From: an uncultured Flavobacteriales bacterium | GTDB taxonomy: Bacteria; Bacteroidota; Bacteroidia; Flavobacteriales_G; Salibacteraceae | Direction: 5' to 3' | Assembly: GCA_913020435.1 (NCBI GenBank) | Contig: CAJVZZ010000010.1 | Location: 1 to 64,000, forward strand | DNA: 64,000 bases | Shown: positions 38,592-48,057 of the stretch, one piece after another | How the letters are laid out: each line of letters starts with the position of its first letter | Position numbering within the stretch: position 1 is the first letter of the stretch | Translations under genes and position numbers: made by a program | The notes under the pieces: generated by a model | Databases searched by the model: none | What the model was told of the DNA's origin: nothing | What the model saw: only the letters and a program-made list of their open reading frames with translations

Positions 38592-41168
38592 ATGTTAAGA
38601 GTACGCCTAGTTCTATTCATTTTTCTTTCCTGTTTGTCCGCTCTTATGCTTTCTGCTCAAGACAAAATGAGCCTAAAACTCAATAACTGGGCACAAGTTG
38701 CTGAAAGGAGTAACTCAGATACTCAAACAAAAGAAGTGTGGTTGCAATTTGATGCTCAATTGGACCTCGAAGCTTTGGATAAAGATTTTAGAACTAAAAA
38801 CTACACCAATTCAGAACGAGCGCGGGCGGTGATAAAAGCATCGAAAGAATTGTACAAAAGCGCTTTAAATCAATTGTTGAAATCGCTAGACGGGAGTAAA
38901 ATAAAAGAGGGTTTTTGGTTAGGAAATTCAATTATCGTTGAATTAGATAGAAATGATGTGTTGGATTTAGCTAGAAACCACAGGGTACGTTGGATGGAAT
39001 TAACGACCGAACATCAAGTTACTATTGAAGATGTAGAAATGGAACAACCTACCAATGAGAAAGACGCAATTAATGCAGCAGAGCCTGGCTTAAGAGCGAT
39101 TAATGCACATAAAATGTGGGCTAGAGGATATACAGGGAAAGGCAGAAAAGCCTTGATTGTTGATACGGGGGTTTGGCCTACGCACCCTTCAATTTCAGAT
39201 GCATGGGTAGGGAATAGAGATAATTTAAAATACAGCTGGTATGGATTTGATAGTCCAAGTCCGTTGGATAAAGGAAACAGTCACGGAACTCATGTTACTG
39301 GGACGGTTCTGGGATTAGACCCGAAAAATAACGATACTGTCGGTGTTGCTTTTGACGCAACGTTTATGGCTGCAGATCCAATTGCCTCTCAGGCCAGTCA
39401 AATAAAAGGATTGTATTCTATTGTAAGGGCTTATCAATGGGTGTTGGATCCCGATGATTGGTTTCCCAGAAATTATAAGCATCCAGATGTAATCAATAAT
39501 TCATGGGGCCATCCAACCGATACTGCGGAAGGAGTTTGTACTAATCCGTTTGGTGATGCAGTTGCTGCATGTCAGTTGGCTGGAATGGCTGTTGTTTGGA
39601 GTGCGGGAAATGCTGGACCCGGTGTTGGAACAATTGGTTCGCCAGCAACAATCACAAAAAATCCGTATTTAGTATTTACTGTTGGAGCCATTAATGGCGA
39701 TGATCCCGCATATCCTATAGCTGGTTTTAGCAGCAGGGGTCCGAGTTATTGCAAGGATAATGGCATTGATAGTATTAAGCCTGAAGTGGTAGCTCCAGGT
39801 GTTAATGTGCGTTCTGCAATTGGAACCGATAGTTATGCCAACTACCAAGGAACGTCAATGGCAGGGCCGCATGTTTCAGGAGCAGTACTGTTATTAAAAG
39901 AAGCTTTTCCGACGTTGCCGGGTCAAGATATCTTAGAAGCAATCTATAAAACGGCGATTGATTTGGGTCCGGTTGGAGAGGATATCGCTTATGGAAATGG
40001 AATGATTGACGTGGATAGTGCGTTTTTGTGGTTGTCTGCAAGAAATACTGTTAGCGCGCCACTGGATTATTCTCAAGATGTTAGTATCGAATTGATTTCT
40101 ATTTCAGAATCGGGTATTAGTTGTTCGAATGAAATAGAAGCGGAGTTTAGAATTATTAATCACAGTGATTTCGTTATTGATAAGGATACATTTCTATTTC
40201 TTGCATCGCCGCGAACTGGAGGGAATAATTCTTACAGAATTAGTTCAGACATCCAGCCAAAAGATAGTCTTAAAATAAAAATTTCTTTTACGTTGAGTGT
40301 TCGAAATGAGTTCTACGCCGAAATAGGTTCTTTAAGCATAAAGGACAACCCATTCAATAACATTGCCTATGGAAGATATCAAAGAGTATGGGAGACGGAG
40401 CTACCATTCACAGATGATTTTTCAAATAAGACAGAAAAGTGGCTCATTGACAATCCAGATAATGATCCTACATGGAGTGTGAGAGTTTGGAAGGATGAGA
40501 ATAAATTGAGAAATGAAGCTTTACAACTGGAGTTTAACACTATGAATCAACGAAACAAACAACAGGATTTTTTGATTTCACCAAAGCTCATGATAAATGG
40601 ATCTTCCAAATTGCAGATGTCGTTTGATTATGCATACACATCTAAAAGCAGTCAGTTTTTAATGGATTCTCTTTCTATAGAAGTAACAACCATTTGCAAT
40701 TCAAATTGGACGTCAGTTTGGAGTAAAAAAGGAGCTGCTCTTTCAACAGTTCCTGATACTAATATATTGTTTGTTCCCAAATCAAATGAATGGAAAAGTG
40801 CAACTATAGATTTGTCAGATTACGACGGTGCTGAATACATTCAGATTCGATTTGTAGGAATCAATGATTTTGGCAATAACCTGTATATTGATAATGTAGC
40901 GGTTACTTCTTTGCAGCCTGCAGCAATTTGGAATACGGTGGATAAAACCGATATCATAGTATTTCCAAATCCAAGCAATGGCCTTGTTGAATTGCATGGA
41001 AACTTGTCTCAATTTCATACGATTCAGGTAATCGATATTGCTGGAAAGTTGATTCTTGAAAGTAAGGTTCAGTCGAAATTTGATATTTCTACTCTTGAAA
41101 ATGGAGTTTACTTTTTAGAGCTAATTGGAGCTGGTGAAGTATTCAAAACCAAAATCATAAAGGAGTAG
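38592..41168 (+). CDS. Subtilisin-like (S8) serine protease secreted by T9SS
   Basis: 858 aa with signal peptide (to about residue 22, LMLSAQ) and an inhibitor-like propeptide (about 25-150). The S8 catalytic domain has Asp in LIVDTGVW (about 191), His in SHGTHVTGT (about 231), oxyanion Asn near SAGNAGPG and Ser in GTSMAGPHVSG (residue 422). A C-terminal region with a jelly-roll-like domain (about 620-770) and a type A T9SS tail (VFPNPSNG) follow. Extracellular protein-degrading enzyme. The stop overlaps the next start by one base. Confidence 0.92.
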   Translation: MLRVRLVLFIFLSCLSALMLSAQDKMSLKLNNWAQVAERSNSDTQTKEVWLQFDAQLDLEALDKDFRTKNYTNSERARAVIKASKELYKSALNQLLKSLDGSKIKEGFWLGNSIIVELDRNDVLDLARNHRVRWMELTTEHQVTIEDVEMEQPTNEKDAINAAEPGLRAINAHKMWARGYTGKGRKALIVDTGVWPTHPSISDAWVGNRDNLKYSWYGFDSPSPLDKGNSHGTHVTGTVLGLDPKNNDTVGVAFDATFMAADPIASQASQIKGLYSIVRAYQWVLDPDDWFPRNYKHPDVINNSWGHPTDTAEGVCTNPFGDAVAACQLAGMAVVWSAGNAGPGVGTIGSPATITKNPYLVFTVGAINGDDPAYPIAGFSSRGPSYCKDNGIDSIKPEVVAPGVNVRSAIGTDSYANYQGTSMAGPHVSGAVLLLKEAFPTLPGQDILEAIYKTAIDLGPVGEDIAYGNGMIDVDSAFLWLSARNTVSAPLDYSQDVSIELISISESGISCSNEIEAEFRIINHSDFVIDKDTFLFLASPRTGGNNSYRISSDIQPKDSLKIKISFTLSVRNEFYAEIGSLSIKDNPFNNIAYGRYQRVWETELPFTDDFSNKTEKWLIDNPDNDPTWSVRVWKDENKLRNEALQLEFNTMNQRNKQQDFLISPKLMINGSSKLQMSFDYAYTSKSSQFLMDSLSIEVTTICNSNWTSVWSKKGAALSTVPDTNILFVPKSNEWKSATIDLSDYDGAEYIQIRFVGINDFGNNLYIDNVAVTSLQPAAIWNTVDKTDIIVFPNPSNGLVELHGNLSQFHTIQVIDIAGKLILESKVQSKFDISTLENGVYFLELIGAGEVFKTKIIKE

Positions 41169-42262
41169 TGGAGCCGTTAAAAAATTTCGTCAATAAAACT
41201 GTAATTGAAGCTTATGCTTCTGAACTGGAAAAGCAGTTAAAGGGATTTGATTCAACGAAATTCAAAAACTTAATTCTAACAAAAGCATGGGAGCAGCGAA
41301 AGTTGATGGATAGAATTCATCATGTAGCTGAATCCATTCAACTGGCGACCAAGGGCTCATTTGATGAAATTGTAGAAGGACTAGAGAAAGCAGCACCTAA
41401 TCTTCCCTCAGGATTTGAGCAAATCATATTCCCGGCATACATAAAGCTTTTTGGTCTGGAGCATTATGATCGATCGCTGCGGGCTTTGGAGCATTTGACG
41501 CAATATTCTACTGGAGAATTCGCTATTCGGCCATTTTTGAAGGCATATCCGGATAAAACAATGGGGCAGATGTTGAAGTGGAGCAAACACAAGAATGAGC
41601 ATTTGCGTCGTTTTTCAAGCGAAGGAAGTCGCCCTAGATTGCCTTGGGGCGGTAATTTACCCGATTTCATTAAAGACCCGAGTTTAATTCTTCCAATTTT
41701 AGAAAACCTCAGAAATGATGACAGTCTTTACGTTCGAAAAAGTGTGGCGAATAATTTAAATGATATTTCAAAAGATCATTCGGATTTGGTATTAGAAATT
41801 GCAGCTCGGTGGCAGAAAGAACATCAAAAACATACCGATTGGATTATCAAACATGCGTTGCGATCCTTATTAAAAAAACCACATCCAAAAGCGCTTGAGC
41901 TGTTCGGGTATGGCAAGCCTTCTAGTCTTTTGGTTGGAGCATTCAGCATTTCAAAAACCAGCCCTAAAATGGGTGAGGCTTTTCAGTTCAACTTTAATTT
42001 GGAAAATAGTTCTGATGTTCTTCAGAAAATTAGAGTGGAATATGTCATCGACTTTAAAAAGAAGAGAGGCTCAGCTGAAAAGGTTTTTCAAATTTCAGAG
42101 TTCGAATTGGGAGCAGCATCTTCAAAAGAGTTTTCTGAAAAACATTCCTTTCAGGAGTTAAGCACTCGCAAACATTACCCGGGTAAACATGCCATTTCAA
42201 TTCGATTGAATGGAGCAATTAAGGATAGGATTGAGTTTGAACTAATCTCAGATTACAAATAG
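41168..42262 (+). CDS. AlkC-type DNA alkylation repair protein
   Basis: 364 aa from GTG 41168, overlapping the protease stop by one base (TAGTG). N-terminal MEPLKNFVNKTVIEAYASEL and the HEAT-like repeats that follow (YVRKSVANNLNDISKDH) are typical of AlkC/AlkD DNA glycosylases. The C-terminal ~110 residues (GAFSISKTSPKMGEAFQF onward) look like the Ig-like domain of the AlkC-beta branch. Such enzymes remove 3-methyladenine and similar damage without base flipping. The family assignment is good; the substrate is inferred. The 3' end overlaps the convergent gene by 10 bases. Confidence 0.82.
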   Translation: MEPLKNFVNKTVIEAYASELEKQLKGFDSTKFKNLILTKAWEQRKLMDRIHHVAESIQLATKGSFDEIVEGLEKAAPNLPSGFEQIIFPAYIKLFGLEHYDRSLRALEHLTQYSTGEFAIRPFLKAYPDKTMGQMLKWSKHKNEHLRRFSSEGSRPRLPWGGNLPDFIKDPSLILPILENLRNDDSLYVRKSVANNLNDISKDHSDLVLEIAARWQKEHQKHTDWIIKHALRSLLKKPHPKALELFGYGKPSSLLVGAFSISKTSPKMGEAFQFNFNLENSSDVLQKIRVEYVIDFKKKRGSAEKVFQISEFELGAASSKEFSEKHSFQELSTRKHYPGKHAISIRLNGAIKDRIEFELISDYK

Positions 42263-42951
42263 AAGACTGTAGGCTGTTTGGATAAATTAATAGGATTTGT
42301 TTTAAAGAACTCCATGGGCTTACTAGTTATTCGTTGTTTGCTTGTAGCCAAATTGCACGCAATTGTCAATTGTGTAGAGCCATTCAATGTATTCATCAAA
42401 TCTGTTAGTAAATCATTATTTCGAAATGGTGTTTCCATAAAAATTTGAGTTTGATCTCGTTTGGAAGCAGATTCCATTTGTCTAATCTTTTGAACGCGTT
42501 CGGATTTGTCTTTTGGCAAATACCCGTGAAAAACAAATGACTGCCCACTTTTACCCGATGCCATTAATCCCAGTAGAATAGAGGACGGCCCAATCAATGG
42601 AACAACTTCAATGTTTTTTTCGTGAGCTAACTCAACTACAACGGCGCCTGGATCAGCAACCGCAGGACAACCTGCCTCTGAAATAAGCCCAATGTTTTTT
42701 CCCTCTAAAGCACTATTCAAATAAGTAGGAGTGGCATGCTGGTCGGAATGTTTGTTTAATGGATGAAGAATCAAATCATTCAAAGAATGGGGATAGCCAA
42801 TTCGTTTTAGAAAATGCCTCGCTGTTTTTTCCTTCTCAACAATAAACTCAGTTAGTAAATGAGTAGCTTGAATAGTTTCTGCTGGTAGAATCTCAGATTC
42901 GTTTTGTCCACCGAGTCCGCAAGGGATAAGAAATAGTTTTCCGTTACTCAT
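42253..42951 (-). CDS. RsmI-like tetrapyrrole-methylase-fold methyltransferase
   Basis: 232 aa. Features of the tetrapyrrole methylase family are FLIPCGLGG, ISEAGCPAVADPGAVVV, LIGPSSILLGLMASGKSGQS and FHGYLPKDK. RsmI methylates the 2'-O of C1402 in 16S rRNA; this short Bacteroidota version lacks part of the usual C-terminus, so the reaction is likely but not certain. Start overlaps the stop of the phosphatase gene upstream by 4 bases. Confidence 0.82.
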   Translation of the reverse strand: MSNGKLFLIPCGLGGQNESEILPAETIQATHLLTEFIVEKEKTARHFLKRIGYPHSLNDLILHPLNKHSDQHATPTYLNSALEGKNIGLISEAGCPAVADPGAVVVELAHEKNIEVVPLIGPSSILLGLMASGKSGQSFVFHGYLPKDKSERVQKIRQMESASKRDQTQIFMETPFRNNDLLTDLMNTLNGSTQLTIACNLATSKQRITSKPMEFFKTNPINLSKQPTVFYL

Positions 42952-43409
42952 TTTTTTAAATTATCAGCGATTTTAGCGCAAGCTTCATTTATCATTTGGT
43001 AGACATTCTCAAACCCTTGTTCGCCGCCAAAGTAGGGGTCTGGAACATCTAAGAATTGATCCGGATTGGAAACATTCAAAAGCAGTTCAACTTTTGCTTT
43101 ATCATCTTCGCCACGTGCCAGTGACAAAACGTTTTTGTAGTTGCTGTTGTCCATGACATATATCAAATCGAAGTTGTCATAATCTGCAACCACAAACTGT
43201 CGACCTCTTAATGTTGTAATGTCAATTCCATGTTTTTTGCCAGACTCAATACTTCTTGGATCTGGAGATTGCCCAATATGAAAATGAGCAGTTCCAGAGC
43301 TATCAACCATGGCATCTAGTCCAGCAGCTTCAATGTTTTTACGCATTATGCCTTCTGCCAGGGGAGAACGGCAAATATTGCCCAAACAAACCATTAGGAT
43401 TCGTGTCAT
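42948..43409 (-). CDS. Low-molecular-weight protein tyrosine phosphatase
   Basis: 153 aa. The active-site loop VCLGNICRSPLAEG (CX5R) is at the N-terminus and the general-acid Asp is in DVPDPYFGG (about 121). The family dephosphorylates tyrosine or small phosphate esters, and bacterial members often affect exopolysaccharide or stress responses. Overlaps the RsmI-like gene by 4 bases; 2 bases from the upstream enoyl-CoA hydratase stop. Confidence 0.92.
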   Translation of the reverse strand: MTRILMVCLGNICRSPLAEGIMRKNIEAAGLDAMVDSSGTAHFHIGQSPDPRSIESGKKHGIDITTLRGRQFVVADYDNFDLIYVMDNSNYKNVLSLARGEDDKAKVELLLNVSNPDQFLDVPDPYFGGEQGFENVYQMINEACAKIADNLKK

Positions 43410-43411
43410 TT

Positions 43412-44182
43412 CTATTTCTTTTTAAATGCGTTGATCGCGTTACGTGTGAAGGCACTCAAAACCAATTTCCCGCTCATAGCTGCTCTATCTGCTAAAAGGG
43501 TGTCCCAGTGTTCTGTTCCTTCCCAAAAAACTTTTTTGAGCATTTGCATAGCTTCAGGATTCGATTTAGAAAGCTTTACTGCCAACTCTTCAATTCCTGT
43601 ATCAAGGTCATCGATCGAATCAAATAGTTCAGCGTATAACCCTTGTTGTTTTGCCCACTCGGCAGAATAGAACTCCGTTGCATTAATTGCCAACATGCTC
43701 ATAGCACTAGTTCCGACTTTACGCTCCACCGCTGGTCCAACCACAAAGGGTCCGATTCCAACTGCAAGCTCACTCAGTTTAACAGCAGCAAATTTTGTAG
43801 CGTAACAAAAATCTACAGCACTTGCCATTCCAACTCCTCCGCCAACAGCTTTACCTTGCACACGGCCAATTATGAATTTTGGACATTTACGCGCGGCATT
43901 AATTACGTTGGCAAAACCAGAGAAAAAAACTTTCCCAGTTTCTAAATCGTCGATAGAAATAAGTTCATCAAAAGAAGCACCCGCACAGAAGGCTCTTTCA
44001 CCTGCGGACTTTAGAATGATGACCGAAATATCTTCTCTTGTTCCAGCTTCGGTAATGGTATCTGCAAGTTTTCCTAATATTTTCCCAGGCAAGCTGTTGC
44101 TTAATGGATGAAAAAAATCGATAGTTCCAATTCCGGCTTTTACTGTTAATTCGACTGAGCCTTGATTAACTGCTTCGTTCAT
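43412..44182 (-). CDS. Enoyl-CoA hydratase/isomerase family protein
   Basis: 256 aa from ATG 44182. An in-frame ATG at 44212 lies in the palindromic repeat 44208-44279 and is not credible. Crotonase fold: GERAFCAGASFDEL (oxyanion segment), IIGRVQGKAVGGGVGMASAV and the GIGPFVVGPAVERKVG region. It hydrates or isomerises enoyl-CoA. Its place next to paaZ suggests a link to phenylacetate or beta-oxidation pathways, but the repeat between them suggests separate transcription. Confidence 0.85.
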   Translation of the reverse strand: MNEAVNQGSVELTVKAGIGTIDFFHPLSNSLPGKILGKLADTITEAGTREDISVIILKSAGERAFCAGASFDELISIDDLETGKVFFSGFANVINAARKCPKFIIGRVQGKAVGGGVGMASAVDFCYATKFAAVKLSELAVGIGPFVVGPAVERKVGTSAMSMLAINATEFYSAEWAKQQGLYAELFDSIDDLDTGIEELAVKLSKSNPEAMQMLKKVFWEGTEHWDTLLADRAAMSGKLVLSAFTRNAINAFKKK

Positions 44183-44207
44183 TTTTGTTTGTATTATACT
44201 TTTTAAC

Positions 44208-44279
44208 GTCATTCTGAACTCGTTTCAGAATCTCGCTTTTATTAATGAGAAGAGATGCTGAAATAAACTCAGCATAACG
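44208..44279. repeat. REP-like palindromic element, copy 3
   Basis: Starts CGTCATTCTGAACTCGTTTC and ends CAGCATAACG, with inner pairs GAACTCGTTTC and GAATCTCG / GAGATGC. Lies between the enoyl-CoA hydratase and paaZ genes. Confidence 0.6.
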
Positions 44280-44306
44280 ATAAGGATTATAGGTTTTGAT
44301 TAACCT

Positions 44307-46355
44307 TTATTTACTTTGATCAATTTTCTTAACCATGGTCAAAATGGTAGCAATAGCAACAGTTTCTCCAGTTTCGTCATAAACGTCTACTAAGAACTTC
44401 ACAATACCCTTCGCAATGTCATCTTCGCTGCGCTTTTCTTGATCTATTTTTTCTTTTACCGTGAATTTCACGCCAATTGTAGCTCCAGCATAAACGGGTT
44501 TCACAAATCGACATTCTTCTAAACCATAATTCAAAAGAACAGGTCCTTTAGCAGGATCTACAAATAGTCCAGCCGCTGCGGATAGAATAAAGTAGCCGTG
44601 AGCTACGCGGTCTTCAAAAATGGTTTCGTCCAATGAAGTTACGTCGGTATGCGCATAGAAATGATCCCAACTTACATTGGCAAAGTTTACAATGTCACTT
44701 TCCGTAATCGTTCTTTTGGCAGTAATTACAGTTTCACCAACAAGTAATTCTTCAAAATGCTTTCTGAAAACGTGCTTTCCTGGATCCAAGAACTTAGCAC
44801 CAACTTGATATTGTTGAGTAATGTTGGTTAGGGTAGTAGGTGAGCCTTGAATTGCAGTTCGTTGCATGTAATGCAATACACCACGTTTTCCACCCATTTC
44901 TTCACCACCACCAGCTCTTCCTGGTCCGCCATGTGTTAGTAATGGCATTGGAGAACCGTGACCCGTGCTTTCTGCAGCACAATCAGCATTCAACACCAAT
45001 ATTCTACCGTGCATGTTTGCGGCACCGATAACGTATTCTCTAGCCAAATCATCATTGGCAGTTACGATAGAAGAAACCAACGAACCTTTTCCCATTTGAG
45101 CAAGGCGAATTGCTTCGTCCATGTTCTTGTAGGGTAGTATGGTTGAAACAGGTCCAAAGGCTTCCATTTCATGTACGTCTGTTTTGTTAAACGGATCGTC
45201 GTTTCTAAAAAGAATTGGAGCCATAAATGCACCCTTTTCTTTATCGGCTCCCATGACGTCAAATTGGTTTAAGTCACCGTATACAATTTCTTGACTTTCA
45301 GATAATTGAATTACACGTTCTTTTACTTCTTTTACTTGTGCTTCTCCAGCCAATGCGCCCATTCGAACACCTTCAACTTGAGGATCACCCAATGTAGTTT
45401 TTGCCAATGCTTTTCCCAATGCAATTTGCACATCTTCCACTAAGCTTTCTGGGACAATTATTCTACGAATTGCAGTACATTTTTGGCCTGCTTTTACGGT
45501 CATTTCCTTTCGAACTTCTTTAATGAAAAGGTCAAATTCAACTGTTCCGGGTTTTGCATCTTCTCCAAGCACTGAACAATTCAATGAATCCGCTTCCATA
45601 TTAAATGGAATCGCTTTATCAATAATTCGAGGATGAGACTTCAACATTTTTCCTGTAGTGGCTGATCCTGTGAATGTGATTACATCTTCAGATTCTGCAT
45701 GATCAAGAATGCCATTTGCCGAACCACAAATCAATTGCAAAGAACCCTCAGGAAGAATACCTGATGCTACAATGTCTTTCACTACCAGCTCGGTAAGGAA
45801 ACAGGTAATCGTTGCTGGCTTAACAACAGCTGGAACTCCAGCCATAAGATTCACCGCAATTTTTTCTAACATGCCCCAAACAGGGAAGTTGAATGCGTTG
45901 ATATGAACCGCTATTCCTTGCTTTGGAACCATAATATGGTGCCCAATGAATGAACCGCCTTTGCTAAGCGGAGTAGTTTCTCCATCGACGTAATATGGTA
46001 AATCTGGAAATTGTTTTCTTAAACTAGCATTTGCAAATAAGTTTCCAATTCCGCCTTCAATATCAATCCAAGAATCGACCTTGGTGGCGCCTGTCGCCCA
46101 GCTTAAATCGTAATAAGATTTCTTTTTTGACATCAAGTGAAGTGCTAATGCCTTTAGCATTAGTCCTCTTTCTTGGAAGGTCATTTTTCGTAATGAAGGA
46201 CCGCCTTTTGTTCGACCGTAGTCTAAAATATCTCCAAAATTTAACCCAGCACTTGTCGCCAGCGCAATTTGTTCTCCGTTAATTGCATTAAAAAGTGGCT
46301 TTCCGGCATCGTTTCCTTCTTGCCAACTGCCTAAAACATAGTTTCCTAACTTCAT
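44307..46355 (-). CDS. paaZ: Bifunctional aldehyde dehydrogenase/enoyl-CoA hydratase PaaZ
   Basis: 682 aa, the usual PaaZ length. The N-terminal aldehyde dehydrogenase domain (about 1-520) has FTGSATTGKMLKSHP, ADSLNCSVL and the catalytic Cys region VKAGQKCTAIRRI (about 293). The C-terminal MaoC/hotdog domain (about 540-680) has SWDHFYAHTD and DRVAHGYFILSAAAGLF. It opens the oxepin-CoA ring in phenylacetate catabolism and oxidises the aldehyde. None of paaABCDE or paaK is in this window. Confidence 0.93.
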   Translation of the reverse strand: MKLGNYVLGSWQEGNDAGKPLFNAINGEQIALATSAGLNFGDILDYGRTKGGPSLRKMTFQERGLMLKALALHLMSKKKSYYDLSWATGATKVDSWIDIEGGIGNLFANASLRKQFPDLPYYVDGETTPLSKGGSFIGHHIMVPKQGIAVHINAFNFPVWGMLEKIAVNLMAGVPAVVKPATITCFLTELVVKDIVASGILPEGSLQLICGSANGILDHAESEDVITFTGSATTGKMLKSHPRIIDKAIPFNMEADSLNCSVLGEDAKPGTVEFDLFIKEVRKEMTVKAGQKCTAIRRIIVPESLVEDVQIALGKALAKTTLGDPQVEGVRMGALAGEAQVKEVKERVIQLSESQEIVYGDLNQFDVMGADKEKGAFMAPILFRNDDPFNKTDVHEMEAFGPVSTILPYKNMDEAIRLAQMGKGSLVSSIVTANDDLAREYVIGAANMHGRILVLNADCAAESTGHGSPMPLLTHGGPGRAGGGEEMGGKRGVLHYMQRTAIQGSPTTLTNITQQYQVGAKFLDPGKHVFRKHFEELLVGETVITAKRTITESDIVNFANVSWDHFYAHTDVTSLDETIFEDRVAHGYFILSAAAGLFVDPAKGPVLLNYGLEECRFVKPVYAGATIGVKFTVKEKIDQEKRSEDDIAKGIVKFLVDVYDETGETVAIATILTMVKKIDQSK

Positions 46356-46484
46356 AATATTGTGTTGTGATGTTTTCCAAATTTCGATTGCCTAAATTAT
46401 AGCATTCAATTCAAAGTTTTTTGGTGAAAACCATTGAATTTGAGGTGTAGAAAATCAGTACCTTTCAGAATTCATTTTAATAGT

Positions 46485-47192
46485 ATGGCTTCAGCAGAAA
46501 GTAAACTTTGGCATTTAGAGCAGATCAATATTTTTAGGGATTTAACCCCTGAAGACTTGCAGCGTATAGACGACCATACTAGCATGAGAACTATGGATAA
46601 GGGAAAGTATATTTACTTTCCTGACGATCCATCCAAGGTCGTTTTTTTATTGAAAAAGGGAAAGGTTAAGATTGGAACGTACAGTGATGATGGAAAAGAA
46701 ATCATTAAAACCATATTGGAACCCGGAGAAATTTTTGGTGAGCTTTCGATAATTGGGCAGGAAAAGCGAAAAGACTTTGCTCAAGCTTTGACTGCTGATG
46801 TTCGGTTTTGTGCGATTGGAGTAGAGGAAATGAAAGAGATTTTATTGACCAGTCCAAAATTAAATTTTGAGATAACCAAAACTATAGGTGATCGGTTGCA
46901 GAAAATTGAAAGAAGATTAGAATCATTGGTTTTTAAAGATGCGCGGCAACGCATCTTGGAATTTATTCTTACTAATGCGCAGGAAAAAGGAACGGCAGTA
47001 GGTTACGGTTTGAAGTTTAAACACGACCTAACCCATCAAGATATCGCTAACCTTACAGCAACGTCTAGACAAACTGTGACGATTGTTTTGAATGAATTGC
47101 GAGAAATGGAATTAATCAATTTTGATCGCAAAAGCGTGCTAGTTCACGATACCAAAGAATTGGAAGCCGAAGTGAGCAAAATCAATCAATAA
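46485..47192 (+). CDS. Crp/Fnr family transcription regulator
   Basis: 235 aa from ATG 46485 (an in-frame ATG at 46434 gives a poor N-terminus). The cyclic-nucleotide-binding fold (about 20-135) has YIYFPDDPSKVVFLLKKGKV and LEPGEIFGELSIIG. The C-terminal helix-turn-helix (about 175-215) has LTHQDIANLTATSRQTVTIV. No Fe-S cysteines, so not Fnr-like. Divergent from paaZ, so it may regulate it; this is inference. Confidence 0.9.
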   Translation: MASAESKLWHLEQINIFRDLTPEDLQRIDDHTSMRTMDKGKYIYFPDDPSKVVFLLKKGKVKIGTYSDDGKEIIKTILEPGEIFGELSIIGQEKRKDFAQALTADVRFCAIGVEEMKEILLTSPKLNFEITKTIGDRLQKIERRLESLVFKDARQRILEFILTNAQEKGTAVGYGLKFKHDLTHQDIANLTATSRQTVTIVLNELREMELINFDRKSVLVHDTKELEAEVSKINQ

Positions 47193-47194
47193 TA

Positions 47195-47467
47195 ATGAAG
47201 TATCAACTATTTATTGGTGAAAATTGTCACGACTGTCAGAAGGTTCAAAAAACGATAGTAGAATTGGGTTTAAAACTCGATATAAAAAACTTGGATAAAG
47301 GCGATAAGGCACCAATGGATCTTTTCATTCTTCCTGCCTTACTGACGGTAAAAGGCGATTTGAAAGCTTATGGTATGGACATTATAGAATTCCTAAAAGA
47401 GGAAGAAAATACAGCTCCAACTGCAGGGTTAAAATCTTTTTTACAACGATTCTGGCATTTTGGCTAA
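47195..47467 (+). CDS. Glutaredoxin-like thioredoxin-fold protein
   Basis: 90 aa. The N-terminal FIGENCHDCQKVQKTIVEL has a CxxC redox site (CHDC), and the ILPALLTV segment carries the cis-proline of the fold. Starts 2 bases after the Crp-family stop, so probably co-transcribed. Substrate unknown. Confidence 0.75.
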   Translation: MKYQLFIGENCHDCQKVQKTIVELGLKLDIKNLDKGDKAPMDLFILPALLTVKGDLKAYGMDIIEFLKEEENTAPTAGLKSFLQRFWHFG

Positions 47468-47520
47468 AGAGATCAATTTTTTAAGGTCATTTTTTCACTT
47501 TCAAATTTTACTTTTGACAC

Positions 47521-48057
47521 ATGCTCGAACAATTACGAACAGCTTATGGTAAAAGGTTTTTAAAAAAAGCCATATTACGTCCAAAAAAGATCGACACTCT
47601 TTCTTTTGATGCCATAAGAAAATGCGTTGTTGTGATTGATGAGGCTGCTTTGAATGTAGGAAAAGTGCACGATACTGTAAAGATCTTAGAAGCAGCAAAT
47701 TCTGCGATGAATATTCACTTTGTTTCTTACGCTAAAAAGCCAAACGACAACACTACGCTGCCCATTGAACAATTAGAAACGATGTATCGAAACGATTTGA
47801 ACTGGTACTTCCGACCCAGACAAATGTCGATTGGAGTGTGTGATTTATTGATTGATTTAACAACTGCACCAGTGCTTCCGCTTCAGTTGTTAACTGCCTT
47901 GTCTAATGCTACTTTAAAGGTAGGTGTGGATCAGCCATGGAATAGAGAAGTATTGAACTTAATGATTCAGTCAAAGGATCCAGTAGAAATTGATCGTATT
48001 ACTGAGCAATTGGTGAAGTATATAAACATGATTAAAAAAGGAAAAAATGCAGCATAA
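47521..48057 (+). CDS. DUF6913 domain protein
   Basis: 178 aa, no signal peptide or membrane segment. Recognised as the conserved Bacteroidota family that lies directly upstream of dapA (central YFRPRQMSIGVCDLLIDLTT). It overlaps dapA by 11 bases, consistent with coupled translation. No biochemical function is known. Confidence 0.75.
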   Translation: MLEQLRTAYGKRFLKKAILRPKKIDTLSFDAIRKCVVVIDEAALNVGKVHDTVKILEAANSAMNIHFVSYAKKPNDNTTLPIEQLETMYRNDLNWYFRPRQMSIGVCDLLIDLTTAPVLPLQLLTALSNATLKVGVDQPWNREVLNLMIQSKDPVEIDRITEQLVKYINMIKKGKNAA

